Assembly (NCBI RefSeq): GCF_002884445.1
Contig: NZ_KZ614144.1
Span: forward strand, 4,570,094-4,634,093
DNA from: Paenibacillus castaneae
GTDB lineage: Bacteria > Bacillota > Bacilli > Paenibacillales > Paenibacillaceae
DNA length: 64,000 nt
Direction of reading: 5' to 3'
Below, piece after piece: positions 42,968 to 52,261 of this stretch (its first letter is position 1; each line of letters starts with the position of its first letter). The notes beneath the pieces are model-generated. The model had not been told where the DNA came from. It did not search any database and saw nothing but the letters and a program-made list of their open reading frames with translations. Both the position numbers and the translations under genes were made by a program.

Positions 42968-44380
42968 TTAAATAGCTGTTGTTTTCGTACCTAGCTGCGC
43001 AGCTTCGTCGGTCGCTGCGTTTATTGTCCGCTCTACAGCATCGGTGATCCGTTCTGCTTCTTCATGAATCTTACTCAGCTTCACCGCAGCATAACGACTA
43101 ATGGTCGCTGCAGGCATGAGCAGCATTCGCGGCGAGATTACTTCTTTCTTCTTCTTAGATGAATGGTTCTTAGTTGTTTTGTGCTTGGTCGTGAGTACTC
43201 TAATAAGTATGCGCAGATAGACACGCGTGGACTTAGCAAACCAGCCCTCCGGCAGTTGGAATATTTCGAAGCCAAGTCGATCAGCCCCTCGGTGAATCAT
43301 CGTGACGCCGTAAACAGCTTTTATATTCTTCGCCTCTGCGTCGTCAGCCAGTTGGTTAGCCAAAAGCGGAAGCGCCTGTTCCACCTCGCGAAGCATACGG
43401 ATACCCGTTGCTACCGGCGATTTGGAGGTGGCTGCTATTGTAGACAGCATTTTGTTGTCGAAATGCAATTCAGCAACAAGATCACCCTTCGCTACACCGC
43501 CGCCCTCTGCAAATGTAATCGGTACGCCATTGTATGTGGTTACCCGATAATGAAAAGCCGGATCCTTCGTGTCACCAACTGTTTTTAAACGAAACGCGAT
43601 ATGGAAGGCTTTCTCCCAGAGCAGCCAAAGCCAAATCATCGCACGCTTCCATATAGGCGAATGCGCAGCTCTTGCGGCATCGGTCAGCTTGATCATTTCA
43701 TCAATGCCGACAAAACGATAGCCTTTCTTCGTTCCTTCTTTCAGATACGCTTCTAATGCAATCAGCATATTTCTAGGTGCATCCTTGTCAGCGCCGAATG
43801 TCCTGCCGCAGTCATGCAGCAGTAGAACCTCGCCCGGCTTAAGCTTCTTCATCATACGCTTAGTCAGACGCTTCTCCCCTACACGAATCCGCCAATCATT
43901 AAACATCGCAGACCATAAAATAATTTGCAAATGGCCTAAATTCGCATAATCGAATACGTTTACGATACCCCAAGGCGGACGATAATAAGTCGAGCGCTGA
44001 CCCGTAGCGTTCTCGATAATATCAGCAGTACGCTCGATTTGACGCTTAACCGTCCGAGGCCTCATAAGCCAATTCGATTTGTGAACGTAATTATGAATAC
44101 CAATAATGTGACCTTCTGCCTTCATTCGCTGCAGCAGCTCCGTATTTGCTTCAGCATGTACACCAACGACAAAAAAGGTCGCCTTCGCGCTATAGCGAGC
44201 GAGTAGATCAAGCAGCTGCGGCGTATAAGTCGGATCCGGTCCGTCATCAAAGGTAAGACATATCTCCTTGTCTACGCTGCCTTTCTTAAATACTCGAAAA
44301 CCAAAGGTGCGGCTAATGAGACCTGGGAGAAAGGCATAAAATGTAAATACATAAAATCCCCATAGCAGCAAATTTTCCAT
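42968..44380 (-). CDS. Polysaccharide deacetylase family protein with C-terminal extension
   Basis: A 470-residue protein. One N-terminal helix (LLLWGFYVFTFYAFLPGLI) anchors a NodB-type carbohydrate esterase 4 domain, residues about 35-250. Its motifs are 1 CLTFDDGPDPTYTPQLL (catalytic Asp pair), 2 GIHNYVHKSNW (His-x3-His metal ligands), 3 YYRPPWG, 4 LWSAMFNDWR and 5 VLLLHDCG. It should remove N-acetyl or similar acyl groups from a cell-wall or exopolysaccharide. Residues about 265-430 are a second domain (DPAFHYRVTTYNGVPITFAEGGGVAKGDLVAELHFDN), resembling the YkoP-like domain of Bacilli, followed by a Lys-rich stretch (KKKKE) and a helical tail. ATG 44380 follows GGTGGGG. Confidence 0.9.
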   Translation of the reverse strand: MENLLLWGFYVFTFYAFLPGLISRTFGFRVFKKGSVDKEICLTFDDGPDPTYTPQLLDLLARYSAKATFFVVGVHAEANTELLQRMKAEGHIIGIHNYVHKSNWLMRPRTVKRQIERTADIIENATGQRSTYYRPPWGIVNVFDYANLGHLQIILWSAMFNDWRIRVGEKRLTKRMMKKLKPGEVLLLHDCGRTFGADKDAPRNMLIALEAYLKEGTKKGYRFVGIDEMIKLTDAARAAHSPIWKRAMIWLWLLWEKAFHIAFRLKTVGDTKDPAFHYRVTTYNGVPITFAEGGGVAKGDLVAELHFDNKMLSTIAATSKSPVATGIRMLREVEQALPLLANQLADDAEAKNIKAVYGVTMIHRGADRLGFEIFQLPEGWFAKSTRVYLRILIRVLTTKHKTTKNHSSKKKKEVISPRMLLMPAATISRYAAVKLSKIHEEAERITDAVERTINAATDEAAQLGTKTTAI

Positions 44381-44545
44381 TTTGTTTTCCCCACCGTTAT
44401 ATGATTTATTCGACGAATAGATAGCGGTACAAAACAACAACGATAACTCTAATTGTAGCATAACACAATTAAAATAGGCATCTTTTTAAAAACTATAGTA
44501 CAATCTTTATGGAAATATGATTATCGAAATAGAAGGAGTATAACC

Positions 44546-45661
44546 ATGCTGCCATTTTACAAAAAGTATTGGAAAACCGCTTTTGACATCGCACTTATCG
44601 CACTCACTGTATATTTAATTATGTATTCCTTCAGCTATTTGTACCGAATTGCAACTCCTATATTTTTATCATTTCTTATATTTTTATGTATTGAGCCTCT
44701 GGCAAGATGGCTGAACAAGCTGGGCATGAAGAAATCAATCGCATCCGGCATTTCTGTACTGCTTTTCACGCTCCTTATACTGGGCGCATTCTCAGGAGCC
44801 GCTTACCTCATTACAAAGCAAGGAACGGCCCTTATAACCAATTTCCCGAAATATCAAGAAATGCTTGCGTTACAAATTGCCAATATAACCGAACAATTCC
44901 AACAGCGTTTTAATGCGCTTCCTCCTGATCTGGATTTGGTCGAACGCTCTAAGGACTTAATTGAAGGCTCAGCCGCGACGCTGCAAAACTTCGCAAAAGC
45001 GCTGCTGATGGGTATCGTCGGTTATGTTTCATCCGTATCTAGCTTCATCATCAATTTTGTAATTGGGATTATATTAGCTTATTTCTTAAGCATTGAAATT
45101 ACGACCTGGAAACAAACAGCTGAGAACAAAACACCAAAAACATTTAAAACAGCTTTCTTTTTCCTGCGCAATAATGTTTTAAAAGGAATCGCACTCTACA
45201 TAAAGGCTCAAGCCAAAATGATCAGCATTACATTTATCGTTATATTAATTTCGCTCATTCTGCTTCGTGTGGAAAATGCATTCGTGATTGCTGTCGTAAC
45301 AGCGATATTCGATATATTGCCGCTGCTAGGCGTAGGAACTGTATTTATCCCTTGGATTATCTATTTAATAATCGTCGGAAAAATTTCGCTTGCGATTTGG
45401 TTATCCGCGTTATTTCTAGTCGTCGTGCTGACGCGCCAAATACTCGAGCCCAAAATAACTGGTGATTCCTTAGGCGTATCCGCCTTCACCATGCTCGCCT
45501 TCATGATCATTTCTCTATCGCTGTTCGGAGTCGCGGGCGTTATTTTATCACCCATCTTAATCATTCTGATCAAGGCTCTGTACGACCACGGCTACTTCCA
45601 CCGCTGGATTCGTTCACCGCAGGGTGAGTTCGACGGACCTCCAAATAACCCACCTCAGTAA
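44546..45661 (+). CDS. AI-2E family transporter
   Basis: A 371-residue membrane protein with about 8 helices. It has an N-terminal YKKYWKTAFDIALIALTVYLIMYSF, the conserved FLIFLCIEPLARWLNKLGMKKSIASGISVLL and a large soluble loop (about residues 95-150). The C-terminal part holds VTAIFDILPLLGVGTVFIPWIIYLI, ILEPKITGDSLGVSAFTMLAFMIISLSLFGVAGVILSPILIIL, the DxxP...GDSLG family signature region. Family members include AI-2 exporters (TqsA), Na+/H+ antiporters and proteins of unknown substrate. It most resembles the sporulation-linked YtvI type in length, which is a tentative guess. The ribosome binding site is AGAAGGAG. It is divergent from the deacetylase gene. Confidence 0.88.
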   Translation: MLPFYKKYWKTAFDIALIALTVYLIMYSFSYLYRIATPIFLSFLIFLCIEPLARWLNKLGMKKSIASGISVLLFTLLILGAFSGAAYLITKQGTALITNFPKYQEMLALQIANITEQFQQRFNALPPDLDLVERSKDLIEGSAATLQNFAKALLMGIVGYVSSVSSFIINFVIGIILAYFLSIEITTWKQTAENKTPKTFKTAFFFLRNNVLKGIALYIKAQAKMISITFIVILISLILLRVENAFVIAVVTAIFDILPLLGVGTVFIPWIIYLIIVGKISLAIWLSALFLVVVLTRQILEPKITGDSLGVSAFTMLAFMIISLSLFGVAGVILSPILIILIKALYDHGYFHRWIRSPQGEFDGPPNNPPQ

Positions 45662-45704
45662 ATTGAGTTAGGGCACTGGATTCCAGCGCTTTAAGACCTT
45701 GGTA

Positions 45705-45747
45705 AGGGCTTCTACATTGGTATTATCCTTTGTAGAAGCCCTCTTTT
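45705..45747 (+). terminator. Terminator after the AI-2E transporter gene
   Basis: A perfect 12-bp stem AGGGCTTCTACA / TGTAGAAGCCCT with a 14-nt loop is followed by CTTTTG. It lies about 45 nt past the stop. Confidence 0.88.
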
Positions 45748-46021
45748 GTGTGCACTGGCTTTCTATACTCGTATCGTATAATAGCTTTATTGAAGTGTGT
45801 TTTCAGAGCCTGCATTTGGTCAGTATTGGGGAGACAGCGCGGTTTAAGTGTTATGTACATACAAAGTGGCCGATAAAATCTGTTATATCTACTATATGGG
45901 TTCTGAATTGCCATTCGTTTAACTAACATCTGCACTTATTTGGCTCAACCTCGAAATTTTGCATTCTTACGACATAACTTCGACTATAGGTAACTAGAAT
46001 CAGTTGAATCAGATCATCTAC

Positions 46022-46226
46022 GCCGCTAACGGACACAGGAGACGTTATTGGGTTGGTTTTGCCGCATTTGAAGTGTTTACGGACATCAGATACGCTATTC
46101 CCTCACAAATGAGTCATATTTAATGTCAAGCACATAAATAACGGCCTTGGTGTCAGTAAACTTCCCAAAACGAGCTCATTTCAGTATTTAGCGTCTCCTA
46201 TGTCCGTTAGCTTCAGCATATGCGGC
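46022..46226. repeat. Cluster of three related about 50-nt intergenic repeats
   Basis: Unit 2 (plus, 46061-46113) and unit 3 (minus, 46226-46175) both read GCCGCAT-N-TG...TNACGGACAT-NN-GA-N-ACGCTA...AAATGAG. Unit 1 (plus, 46022-46049) has the core GCTAACGGACACAGGAGACG. That core forms a 20-nt inverted repeat with 46192-46211 with one mismatch. The flanking gap from 45748 to 46283 holds no supported gene. Confidence 0.8.
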
Positions 46227-46283
46227 ATTCGTTTCACTTGAGCGATCAGTGAAAAGGTGGGTTTATGAAAGCTATGCCAAACT

Positions 46284-46325
46284 AAAAAAGGCTTGTCCCG
46301 TTTACCTAATGGGACAAGCTTTTTT
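46284..46325 (-). terminator. Terminator overlapping the 3' end of the PBP gene
   Basis: AAAAAAGGCTTGTCCC...GGGACAAGCTTTTTT forms a perfect stem of at least 13 bp with an 11-nt loop and T-runs on both sides. The stop codon of the PBP gene (46306-46308) lies in the loop, and its last codons lie in one stem arm. Confidence 0.88.
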
Positions 46326-48393
46326 GGTCCATGCTAGCGGCGATATCCATTACGCCGCGGAACAGCTTTGTTGCCTGGCTCGCACTGCCAGGCGGCTGGT
46401 TTTCCACGAGCACAGCGATAGCGTAGCGAGGCTGCTTAATCGGGCCGTAGCCCGCAAACCACTGGTGGTTGCGGGCAATTCCGGCCCGCGTTGTTTCGGC
46501 CGTGCCGGATTTCCCGGCAACCGGCCACAGCCCTTGGCGGATCGATCGACCAGTTCCATGGTCGACGACCGCCTCCATGCCGCGCTGCAGCGCACGAGCA
46601 GTGGCCGGCATGATCCGGCCACTGCTGCCCTGCGCACGCTGCGCGGGCAGCTCTGCCATCCGCTGGCCATTGGCATAGCGGATCTCACTGACTAGGCGCG
46701 GCTCCATTACGCGCCCGTCATTCAGCAGCGTTACAATCAGATTTGCCGCTTGAAGCGGCGACATCCTTACATCACGCTGCCCAATTCCGCTTTGCGCGAG
46801 CACGCCGCCATCGACGGCTGCAAGAGCCGCCGCTCGCTCGCGCAGCTGACGCTGCTGCTCTTGCTTCCTGCTCCGCTTCTCGCTCCCTCCTCGCTCCGCT
46901 CCGCTCTCCGCTGCTCCAGCTCCATCGCTTGCTCCACGACGCTCCACACTCCCTCCGCTCTCCGCTGCTCCAGCTCCATCGCTTGCTCCACGACGCTCCA
47001 CACTCGCTCGATTCCCCGCTGTCCCAGCTCCATCGCTCTCCACACTCCCGCCATGCCCCGCGCCGCTCGCCGCTGTTCCAGCAGGCGCAAAGAGCGCTCC
47101 GGCCTCTTCTTCCTCCAGCAGCCGCAGCGGAGCGGTGAAAGGACCGAAGGCACGCTCGCGGTGCCAGCCGGCCTGCTTGCCTATGCCGAGCGCGTCTGCG
47201 GTACGTTGGAGCTGCGAGGGCTTCAGCCGCTCTGCTATAGTTGCAAAAACAATGTTGCACGACTGTGCTAGTCCCTCCTGCAAGGTCAACAGGCCATGAC
47301 CGCCTTCCTTCCAGCAGGATAAGCCGTACTTGCCATATTCACCATCACAAAAAAAAGTTTCACGCTTATTTGTTACTCCCGCTTCCAAAGCAGCAGCCTC
47401 CGTAACAAGTTTAAAAATGGAGCCGGGAGCTGCAGCCTTCAGCGCATGATTTGCCCATTCTGAACCGTCGGCAGCTTGAAATTTGCCCGGTTTCAGCTTC
47501 GGACGGGAGACCATTGCGACTACGTCTGCATTATGGGCATCGAGCACCACGATCGCTCCCTCCTGCAAACCCATTTTATCCGCATAAGCCTCGATCCTAT
47601 TTTGCAGCTCCATATCGAGTGTCGTCATAACCTGCAGTGGATAATATCGGTTGTTAGGCTGCGTGATCCTCATATCCAGTCCATGCAAAGGGCCATTGCG
47701 ACCATCAATGAAATACGAAACGGAAGTGGCTCCTACGCCATGCAGCAGCTTGTCAAGCGACTTTTCCAGCCCTGAGCCTCCTACCTGATCCGTCAGCTTG
47801 CGCTTGCCGCTTACAAGCTCCTTCGAATGGTTCGCCTGCAGCCATTCCGGATGCTGGCTCGTAATTCCGATAACCTGTCTAGCCCCTGAATGCTGCAAAT
47901 AACGGTTTCGGTACGGGAGCACACGAATTCCGTTCAGCTTAAGCGCCTCTATACGTTTCTTTTGCTCTTCAGTCAGCCTCATAGGCAGCAAATCCTCATT
48001 CACTTTCCAAAAGATAGGTTCCTTTACATGATTCCAAGTTTGGACAAGCTTGTCCTCAGACACTCCTAGAAGCTTACTGAGCTCAGATATAGCCTTCTCA
48101 CTTCCGCGAGCATCAGGCCTGACTGGAAAAAAAGCGACTGCCGAATAGGTTTCGCCGGTTATGGGGCGCCCATTGCGATCATAGAAATCTCCTCTTCCCG
48201 TATCCAGCACTAAATTACGCTGACGCTGGGCGACAGAAAGCTTCTGCCAGCTTCCCCTGCCTGGCGTACTGGAATAAATAGAAGCAGAGGTGCTGTTTGG
48301 CATGAGCTGAAGCCAAGCCAATCGCAGGATGTAGACGGTCATGATTAAACTAATAAATATCGCAGCGATCCAAATGCGTCTAAACATACCCAT
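46306..48393 (-). CDS. Class B penicillin-binding protein (transpeptidase) with repetitive insert
   Basis: A 695-residue membrane-anchored transpeptidase that cross-links peptidoglycan. One N-terminal helix (IWIAAIFISLIMTVYILRLAWLQL) is followed by a PBP-dimerisation-like domain (LDTGRGDFYDRNGRPITGE) and the transpeptidase domain. Active-site motifs are AAAPGSIFKLVTEAAAL (SxxK, Ser near residue 325), GLAQSCNIVFATIAERL (SxN, near 374) and AGKSGTAETTRAG (KSG, near 628). Between the last two, residues about 425-525 are a low-complexity Gly/Ala/Ser/Glu/Arg insert containing two copies of an 18-residue repeat (SVERRGASDGAGAAESGG). It is GC-rich compared with its surroundings. The start is ATG 48393 with GGGAG. 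The C-terminus is encoded inside a terminator hairpin. Confidence 0.92.
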   Translation of the reverse strand: MGMFRRIWIAAIFISLIMTVYILRLAWLQLMPNSTSASIYSSTPGRGSWQKLSVAQRQRNLVLDTGRGDFYDRNGRPITGETYSAVAFFPVRPDARGSEKAISELSKLLGVSEDKLVQTWNHVKEPIFWKVNEDLLPMRLTEEQKKRIEALKLNGIRVLPYRNRYLQHSGARQVIGITSQHPEWLQANHSKELVSGKRKLTDQVGGSGLEKSLDKLLHGVGATSVSYFIDGRNGPLHGLDMRITQPNNRYYPLQVMTTLDMELQNRIEAYADKMGLQEGAIVVLDAHNADVVAMVSRPKLKPGKFQAADGSEWANHALKAAAPGSIFKLVTEAAALEAGVTNKRETFFCDGEYGKYGLSCWKEGGHGLLTLQEGLAQSCNIVFATIAERLKPSQLQRTADALGIGKQAGWHRERAFGPFTAPLRLLEEEEAGALFAPAGTAASGAGHGGSVESDGAGTAGNRASVERRGASDGAGAAESGGSVERRGASDGAGAAESGAERGGSEKRSRKQEQQRQLRERAAALAAVDGGVLAQSGIGQRDVRMSPLQAANLIVTLLNDGRVMEPRLVSEIRYANGQRMAELPAQRAQGSSGRIMPATARALQRGMEAVVDHGTGRSIRQGLWPVAGKSGTAETTRAGIARNHQWFAGYGPIKQPRYAIAVLVENQPPGSASQATKLFRGVMDIAASMDQKSLSH
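46903..47010. repeat. 54-bp tandem repeat inside the PBP gene
   Basis: Two near-identical 54-bp units (46903-46956 and 46957-47010) encode the 18-residue repeat of the PBP insert. Degenerate copies continue on both sides (to about 47060). The length is a multiple of three, so gain or loss of a unit keeps the frame. Confidence 0.92.
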
Positions 48394-48532
48394 GATGTCA
48401 CTCCCGTTATTTGTCAGCTTGCTCTTAATCGTTCAAAGTTCATCATATAATCATTATTTCCTTCTCCTCCATCGGTTCAAACATCACTATTCAACTCACC
48501 CGAACATAAACGGATGTCGACATCCTAGTAAC

Positions 48533-48574
48533 AAAAAAAGAGCCATTCAGCAATAAATGCCTGAACAGCTCTTT
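48533..48574 (-). terminator. Terminator after the chemoreceptor gene
   Basis: The minus strand reads GAGCTGTTCAG-gcatttattg-CTGAATGGCTC followed by seven T, an 11-bp stem with a mismatch. It lies 20 nt past the stop at 48595. Confidence 0.88.
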
Positions 48575-48594
48575 CCCTGATTGCCCTATAAGGG

Positions 48595-50790
48595 CTAATT
48601 CATCTTAAACTTCGATAATGACTCTTGAAGCTCACGAGATACCGTATCCAGCTTCTCAGATAGAAGGACCATGCTGCCGCTTATGCTAAGCTGCTCGGAG
48701 CTGAGAGATGCTACTTCCTCAGATGTCGCTGATGATTCCTCGGCAACCGCGCTCACATTCGTCATCGCTACCGCCAATATGGATTGAGACTCGTCAAGCT
48801 GACCGATTGATTCTGTTACAATATCCAATCTCTCGACAAACTGTCCCATTTGGCCTTGTACAGTCAAGAAAATTTGATTGGCTTCTTTAACGGAACCGAT
48901 TTGCTCTTGGAACAGTGGATATGCATCAGACAATACGAGTACCGTCTCATCAATTTCTCCCCTGATTTTTTCCGTAATCTGTCCAACCACATCGATAGAT
49001 TGACGAGACTGGTCCGCAAGCTTCCTAATCTCGTCAGCTACGACCATAAAGCCTTTGCCGGCTGCGCCAGCGCGAGCTGCCTCGATTGCTGCATTCAGAG
49101 ATAAAATATTCGTTTGCTTCGTTAAGTTGTTCAGCACGTCCAAAATTTTGACGATTGACACTGTGCTTTCCTTCAACGCATCTACTTTCTCGACCATCGT
49201 ACGCGTCATTTCTTCCGTCATGCCTGTTTTCTCAATCAGAATGCCCATGTATGAGGTTCCTTGCTCACTAGCCTTCTCAACCTCGTTCGCCGAATGGACC
49301 ATCTGTTGATTCGCATCAATTACTTTTTTCATTTGCACATTGATGTTCGAAGTTAAATCGGTGCCTCTTTCTGCTTCCATCGCAAGGCTTGTTGCGCCGC
49401 CTGCAATTTCTTCAGTAGCAACTGCTATTTCCTTCGCAGATAATGCCGTTTTCTTAGAAGCTTCACTCAGATCAGACGCTGTTAGAAGCACATCCTCTGC
49501 TGAGCGAGTCGTCTGAACAGCAAGAGCTGTTATTTGCGTCATCATCATATTGAAGCTTTCACTAAGCTGACCTATTTCATCAGACCGCTTCTTCAGCTTT
49601 GAACGAACGGTCAGGTTTCCGCTAGCACCGTCTGTCATAAGGCTGCTTAGCTTCACAAGCGGTCTTGCAATTTGTAAAATAACCATTATTCCGATACCAA
49701 TTGCAATTAATGCAGCTACAAACACGGTAATCCATGTCATGTTACGAATAGCTGTGGCATCCTTTACAAGCTCATTTACCGGCACAGCGCCAACCAGCTT
49801 CCAATCCATTGTTTCAAAGGTTTTGAATGCTGCGAGAACATTCCCACCGTCTTTTATGGAAACTTTTTCAGTCCCGTGCTCACCTTTTTCACCTTCAGCA
49901 GATATATTAACTACGGTCGGTGTACCTATTAAAGCTGCATCGTTATTTGTTATGTAATTGCCATTTTCGTCAATAATCGTTATTTCGCTGCCCTCGCCCA
50001 GATTAACTTCACTGTAGCGACTAGCGATGGAATCAAGCTTAATTTCCAGAAGCAGTACATAAGAGGCTTCATTCGTTACGCTGTCTTTAATCACTCGGCT
50101 TATGCCGACTGTAGGCGTATTGTTCGATCCTGCGAAACCGTCCTTCTGTGGTGCAATCCACATGGCTTTGCCGTTAAGTTCAATGACTTGCTTATACCAA
50201 TCTGTGGCAGCAAGCTTCTCTACACTTGTTGTGCTTGCAGTGCCAGCTGTAACAACTGCGAGATTTGGTTTGAGAGGCAATAGAATAAGCCCTGTAATCG
50301 AGTTATTGCCTAATACATAAGTTTGCATTTTATCGCCTAAGAGGCGTGTTGACTCAAATCTGCTAAAGTCATCTGGGCTATCGATTATCTTCCGAACCGT
50401 TTCGTGGAAGCTTTTATCAATTAGTATTTGAAACGTCATATCCTCATACGTTTTAAAAATGATGTCTAAATTATTGGCCACTTGAGTGATCGTTTGCAAG
50501 CTTGCATTCGAAACCTTATTCTCGATAATATCTTTTGATTTGGAATATGCCATAAGACCTACGGTTAGTACACATGCAATTATGCTGCAAAAAATGATCA
50601 AAAAGAGCTGGAGTCCTACTGATTTCAGCGGATTCGATATTCTTGCAGCTTTCACATTGCCAGCTGCTGATTTAGCCGCTTTTGAGAGCGCCTTCATTTT
50701 CGTATGCTCCTTCGCTGCACCATCGGTACTCACGTCACCTAGCTCAACTTCCTTTTGCTGCTTTGTTTTTTTCATTTTTTCCTTTTTCAT
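48595..50790 (-). CDS. Methyl-accepting chemotaxis protein
   Basis: A 731-residue transmembrane chemoreceptor. An unusually long Lys/Glu-rich cytoplasmic N-terminus of about 65 residues precedes TM1 ([23 protein letters not shown]). A double-Cache-like sensor domain spans about residues 90-350 ([35 protein letters not shown]). TM2 is [22 protein letters not shown], then HAMP, then the MA signalling domain with the hairpin tip [35 protein letters not shown], highly conserved in the family. ATG 50790 follows GGAGG by 7 nt. It is monocistronic. The ligand is unknown; dCache receptors often bind amino acids or organic acids. Confidence 0.93.
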   Translation of the reverse strand: MKKEKMKKTKQQKEVELGDVSTDGAAKEHTKMKALSKAAKSAAGNVKAARISNPLKSVGLQLFLIIFCSIIACVLTVGLMAYSKSKDIIENKVSNASLQTITQVANNLDIIFKTYEDMTFQILIDKSFHETVRKIIDSPDDFSRFESTRLLGDKMQTYVLGNNSITGLILLPLKPNLAVVTAGTASTTSVEKLAATDWYKQVIELNGKAMWIAPQKDGFAGSNNTPTVGISRVIKDSVTNEASYVLLLEIKLDSIASRYSEVNLGEGSEITIIDENGNYITNNDAALIGTPTVVNISAEGEKGEHGTEKVSIKDGGNVLAAFKTFETMDWKLVGAVPVNELVKDATAIRNMTWITVFVAALIAIGIGIMVILQIARPLVKLSSLMTDGASGNLTVRSKLKKRSDEIGQLSESFNMMMTQITALAVQTTRSAEDVLLTASDLSEASKKTALSAKEIAVATEEIAGGATSLAMEAERGTDLTSNINVQMKKVIDANQQMVHSANEVEKASEQGTSYMGILIEKTGMTEEMTRTMVEKVDALKESTVSIVKILDVLNNLTKQTNILSLNAAIEAARAGAAGKGFMVVADEIRKLADQSRQSIDVVGQITEKIRGEIDETVLVLSDAYPLFQEQIGSVKEANQIFLTVQGQMGQFVERLDIVTESIGQLDESQSILAVAMTNVSAVAEESSATSEEVASLSSEQLSISGSMVLLSEKLDTVSRELQESLSKFKMN

Positions 50791-50921
50791 GGAAAGACCT
50801 CCGCCTTTAATTTTAAGTGTCATTTATAGTTCATAGGGTGCTAGCGAATCTTGCCGAAATATGTATTTTGAGTCTATTATTTTATATCGGCAGATGGATG
50901 TCAATTCATAATAAGAAAAAT

Positions 50922-50960
50922 AAAAAAGAGTCCTATTTTTATAAATAAAAATAAGACTCT
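50922..50960 (-). terminator. Terminator after the second U32 peptidase gene
   Basis: On the minus strand AGAGTCTTATTTTTAT / ATAAAAATAGGACTCT pair (one mismatch) and are followed by six T. It lies 14 nt past the stop at 50975. Confidence 0.88.
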
Positions 50961-50974
50961 AGTCGCATATCACT

Positions 50975-52237
50975 TTATTTCTTGCCTATTTTTTTTCGCA
51001 TCATATCCATTGGTCTTACGGGCTTAAGTGTCCGAATTCGAATATGCTGCAGCGGATGCCGCGCCGTATCAAGTAATTGGCCTTCCGCATCTGTCATTTC
51101 CGTAATGGTCTGCTTAAAGAAAGTTCCTTGCGGACCAACAAATTCTACTTCCTGGCCCAGCTTAATGTGATTGCGCTGCTGTATCGTAGCAAATCCCGTT
51201 TTCGCATCGTAATCCATAACAATTCCCGCAAAATCATAGGGCGCAGCTTTCTCCTCCGGCTCGTAAATGTGGTCCTCGGCTCCCGGCGTATCAAGGAAAA
51301 AGCCTGTATTAAGCGGTCGATTAGCCGCCTTATTAATCTCCTCGATCCATTCACGCTTCAGCTCGAAATGCTCCGGATCGTCGAAATAGGCATCTATCGC
51401 CTGACGATATACATTGACAACCGTAGCCACATAATGAATGCTCTTCATTCTGCCTTCGATTTTGAAGCTGTCTACACCGACCTCAATCAGCTCTGGCAAA
51501 TACTCGATCATGCACAGATCCTTGGAGCCCATTGTAAACTTATCCTCATCCTCTGGGTACAGTGGCATATCGTCGACAAAGAGATCATACTTCCACCGGC
51601 AAGACTGACAGCAGCCGCCGCGATTGGAGTCCCTATCCGTGAAATGGTTTGAAAGCACGCATCGCCCTGAGAAGGACGAGCACATAGCGCCATGAATGAA
51701 AGCTTCTATTTCAATATCTACATGCTTCTTAATTTCAGCAATATCCTTGAAGCTTGTTTCCCGGGCCAGCACGACACGCGGCAAACCCTCATCCTTCCAA
51801 AACTGTACAGCCTGCCAGTTAAGCGTGGATTGCTGCGTACTCAAATGCACCTCAAGCTTCGGCGCTACACGCTGAGCTGTCTCGATAATAACGGGGTCCG
51901 CAGCAATTATCGCAGAAATCCCGGCATTTTCCAGCTCGCGCAAATAATCCTCAAGGCCATCCATATCCTCGTTATGCGCATATATATTAGTTGCTACAAA
52001 CACTTTCGCTCCGTAACGCTCAGCGAACTGCACGCCTTCCTTCATCTCTTCAAAGCTGAAGTTATCCGCATTGGATCGCAAGCCGTATTTTTGCCCGCCA
52101 ATATAGACTGCATCCGCACCGTAATGGACCGCAAATTTCAGCTTCTCTAAATTACCTGCCGGAGCAAGCAGCTCTGGCTTGTCAAGCCGATGCCTTTTTC
52201 CTTGGAAACGAGGAGCTGTTTTCATTGTTGTTGTCAT
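50975..52237 (-). CDS. trhP2: U32 peptidase-family tRNA hydroxylation protein (YrrO/TrhP2-like)
   Basis: A 420-residue protein of the U32 'collagenase' family. In B. subtilis the yrrN-yrrO pair (TrhP1/TrhP2) is known to be needed for prephenate-dependent 5-hydroxyuridine formation at tRNA position 34. Conserved blocks seen are KPELLAPAGNLEKLKFAVHYGADAVYIGG, VEAFIHGAMCSSFSGRCVLSNHFTDRDSNRGGCCQSCRWKY (the cysteine cluster expected to bind an Fe-S centre) and DSFKIEGRMKSIHYVATVVNVYR. The ATG follows GGGAGG by 11 nt. It lies 24 nt downstream of its smaller paralogue. Confidence 0.9.
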   Translation of the reverse strand: MTTTMKTAPRFQGKRHRLDKPELLAPAGNLEKLKFAVHYGADAVYIGGQKYGLRSNADNFSFEEMKEGVQFAERYGAKVFVATNIYAHNEDMDGLEDYLRELENAGISAIIAADPVIIETAQRVAPKLEVHLSTQQSTLNWQAVQFWKDEGLPRVVLARETSFKDIAEIKKHVDIEIEAFIHGAMCSSFSGRCVLSNHFTDRDSNRGGCCQSCRWKYDLFVDDMPLYPEDEDKFTMGSKDLCMIEYLPELIEVGVDSFKIEGRMKSIHYVATVVNVYRQAIDAYFDDPEHFELKREWIEEINKAANRPLNTGFFLDTPGAEDHIYEPEEKAAPYDFAGIVMDYDAKTGFATIQQRNHIKLGQEVEFVGPQGTFFKQTITEMTDAEGQLLDTARHPLQHIRIRTLKPVRPMDMMRKKIGKK

Positions 52238-52261
52238 TCGTTATTCAACCTCCCACACTTC

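Noticed and set aside
46750-47271. Long open frame on the plus strand opposite the PBP insert (173 codons)
   Set aside because: It exists because the GC-rich repeat lacks stop codons on both strands. The plus-strand peptide is Leu/Ser/Arg-rich without motifs, and the minus-strand PBP has all catalytic motifs in frame.
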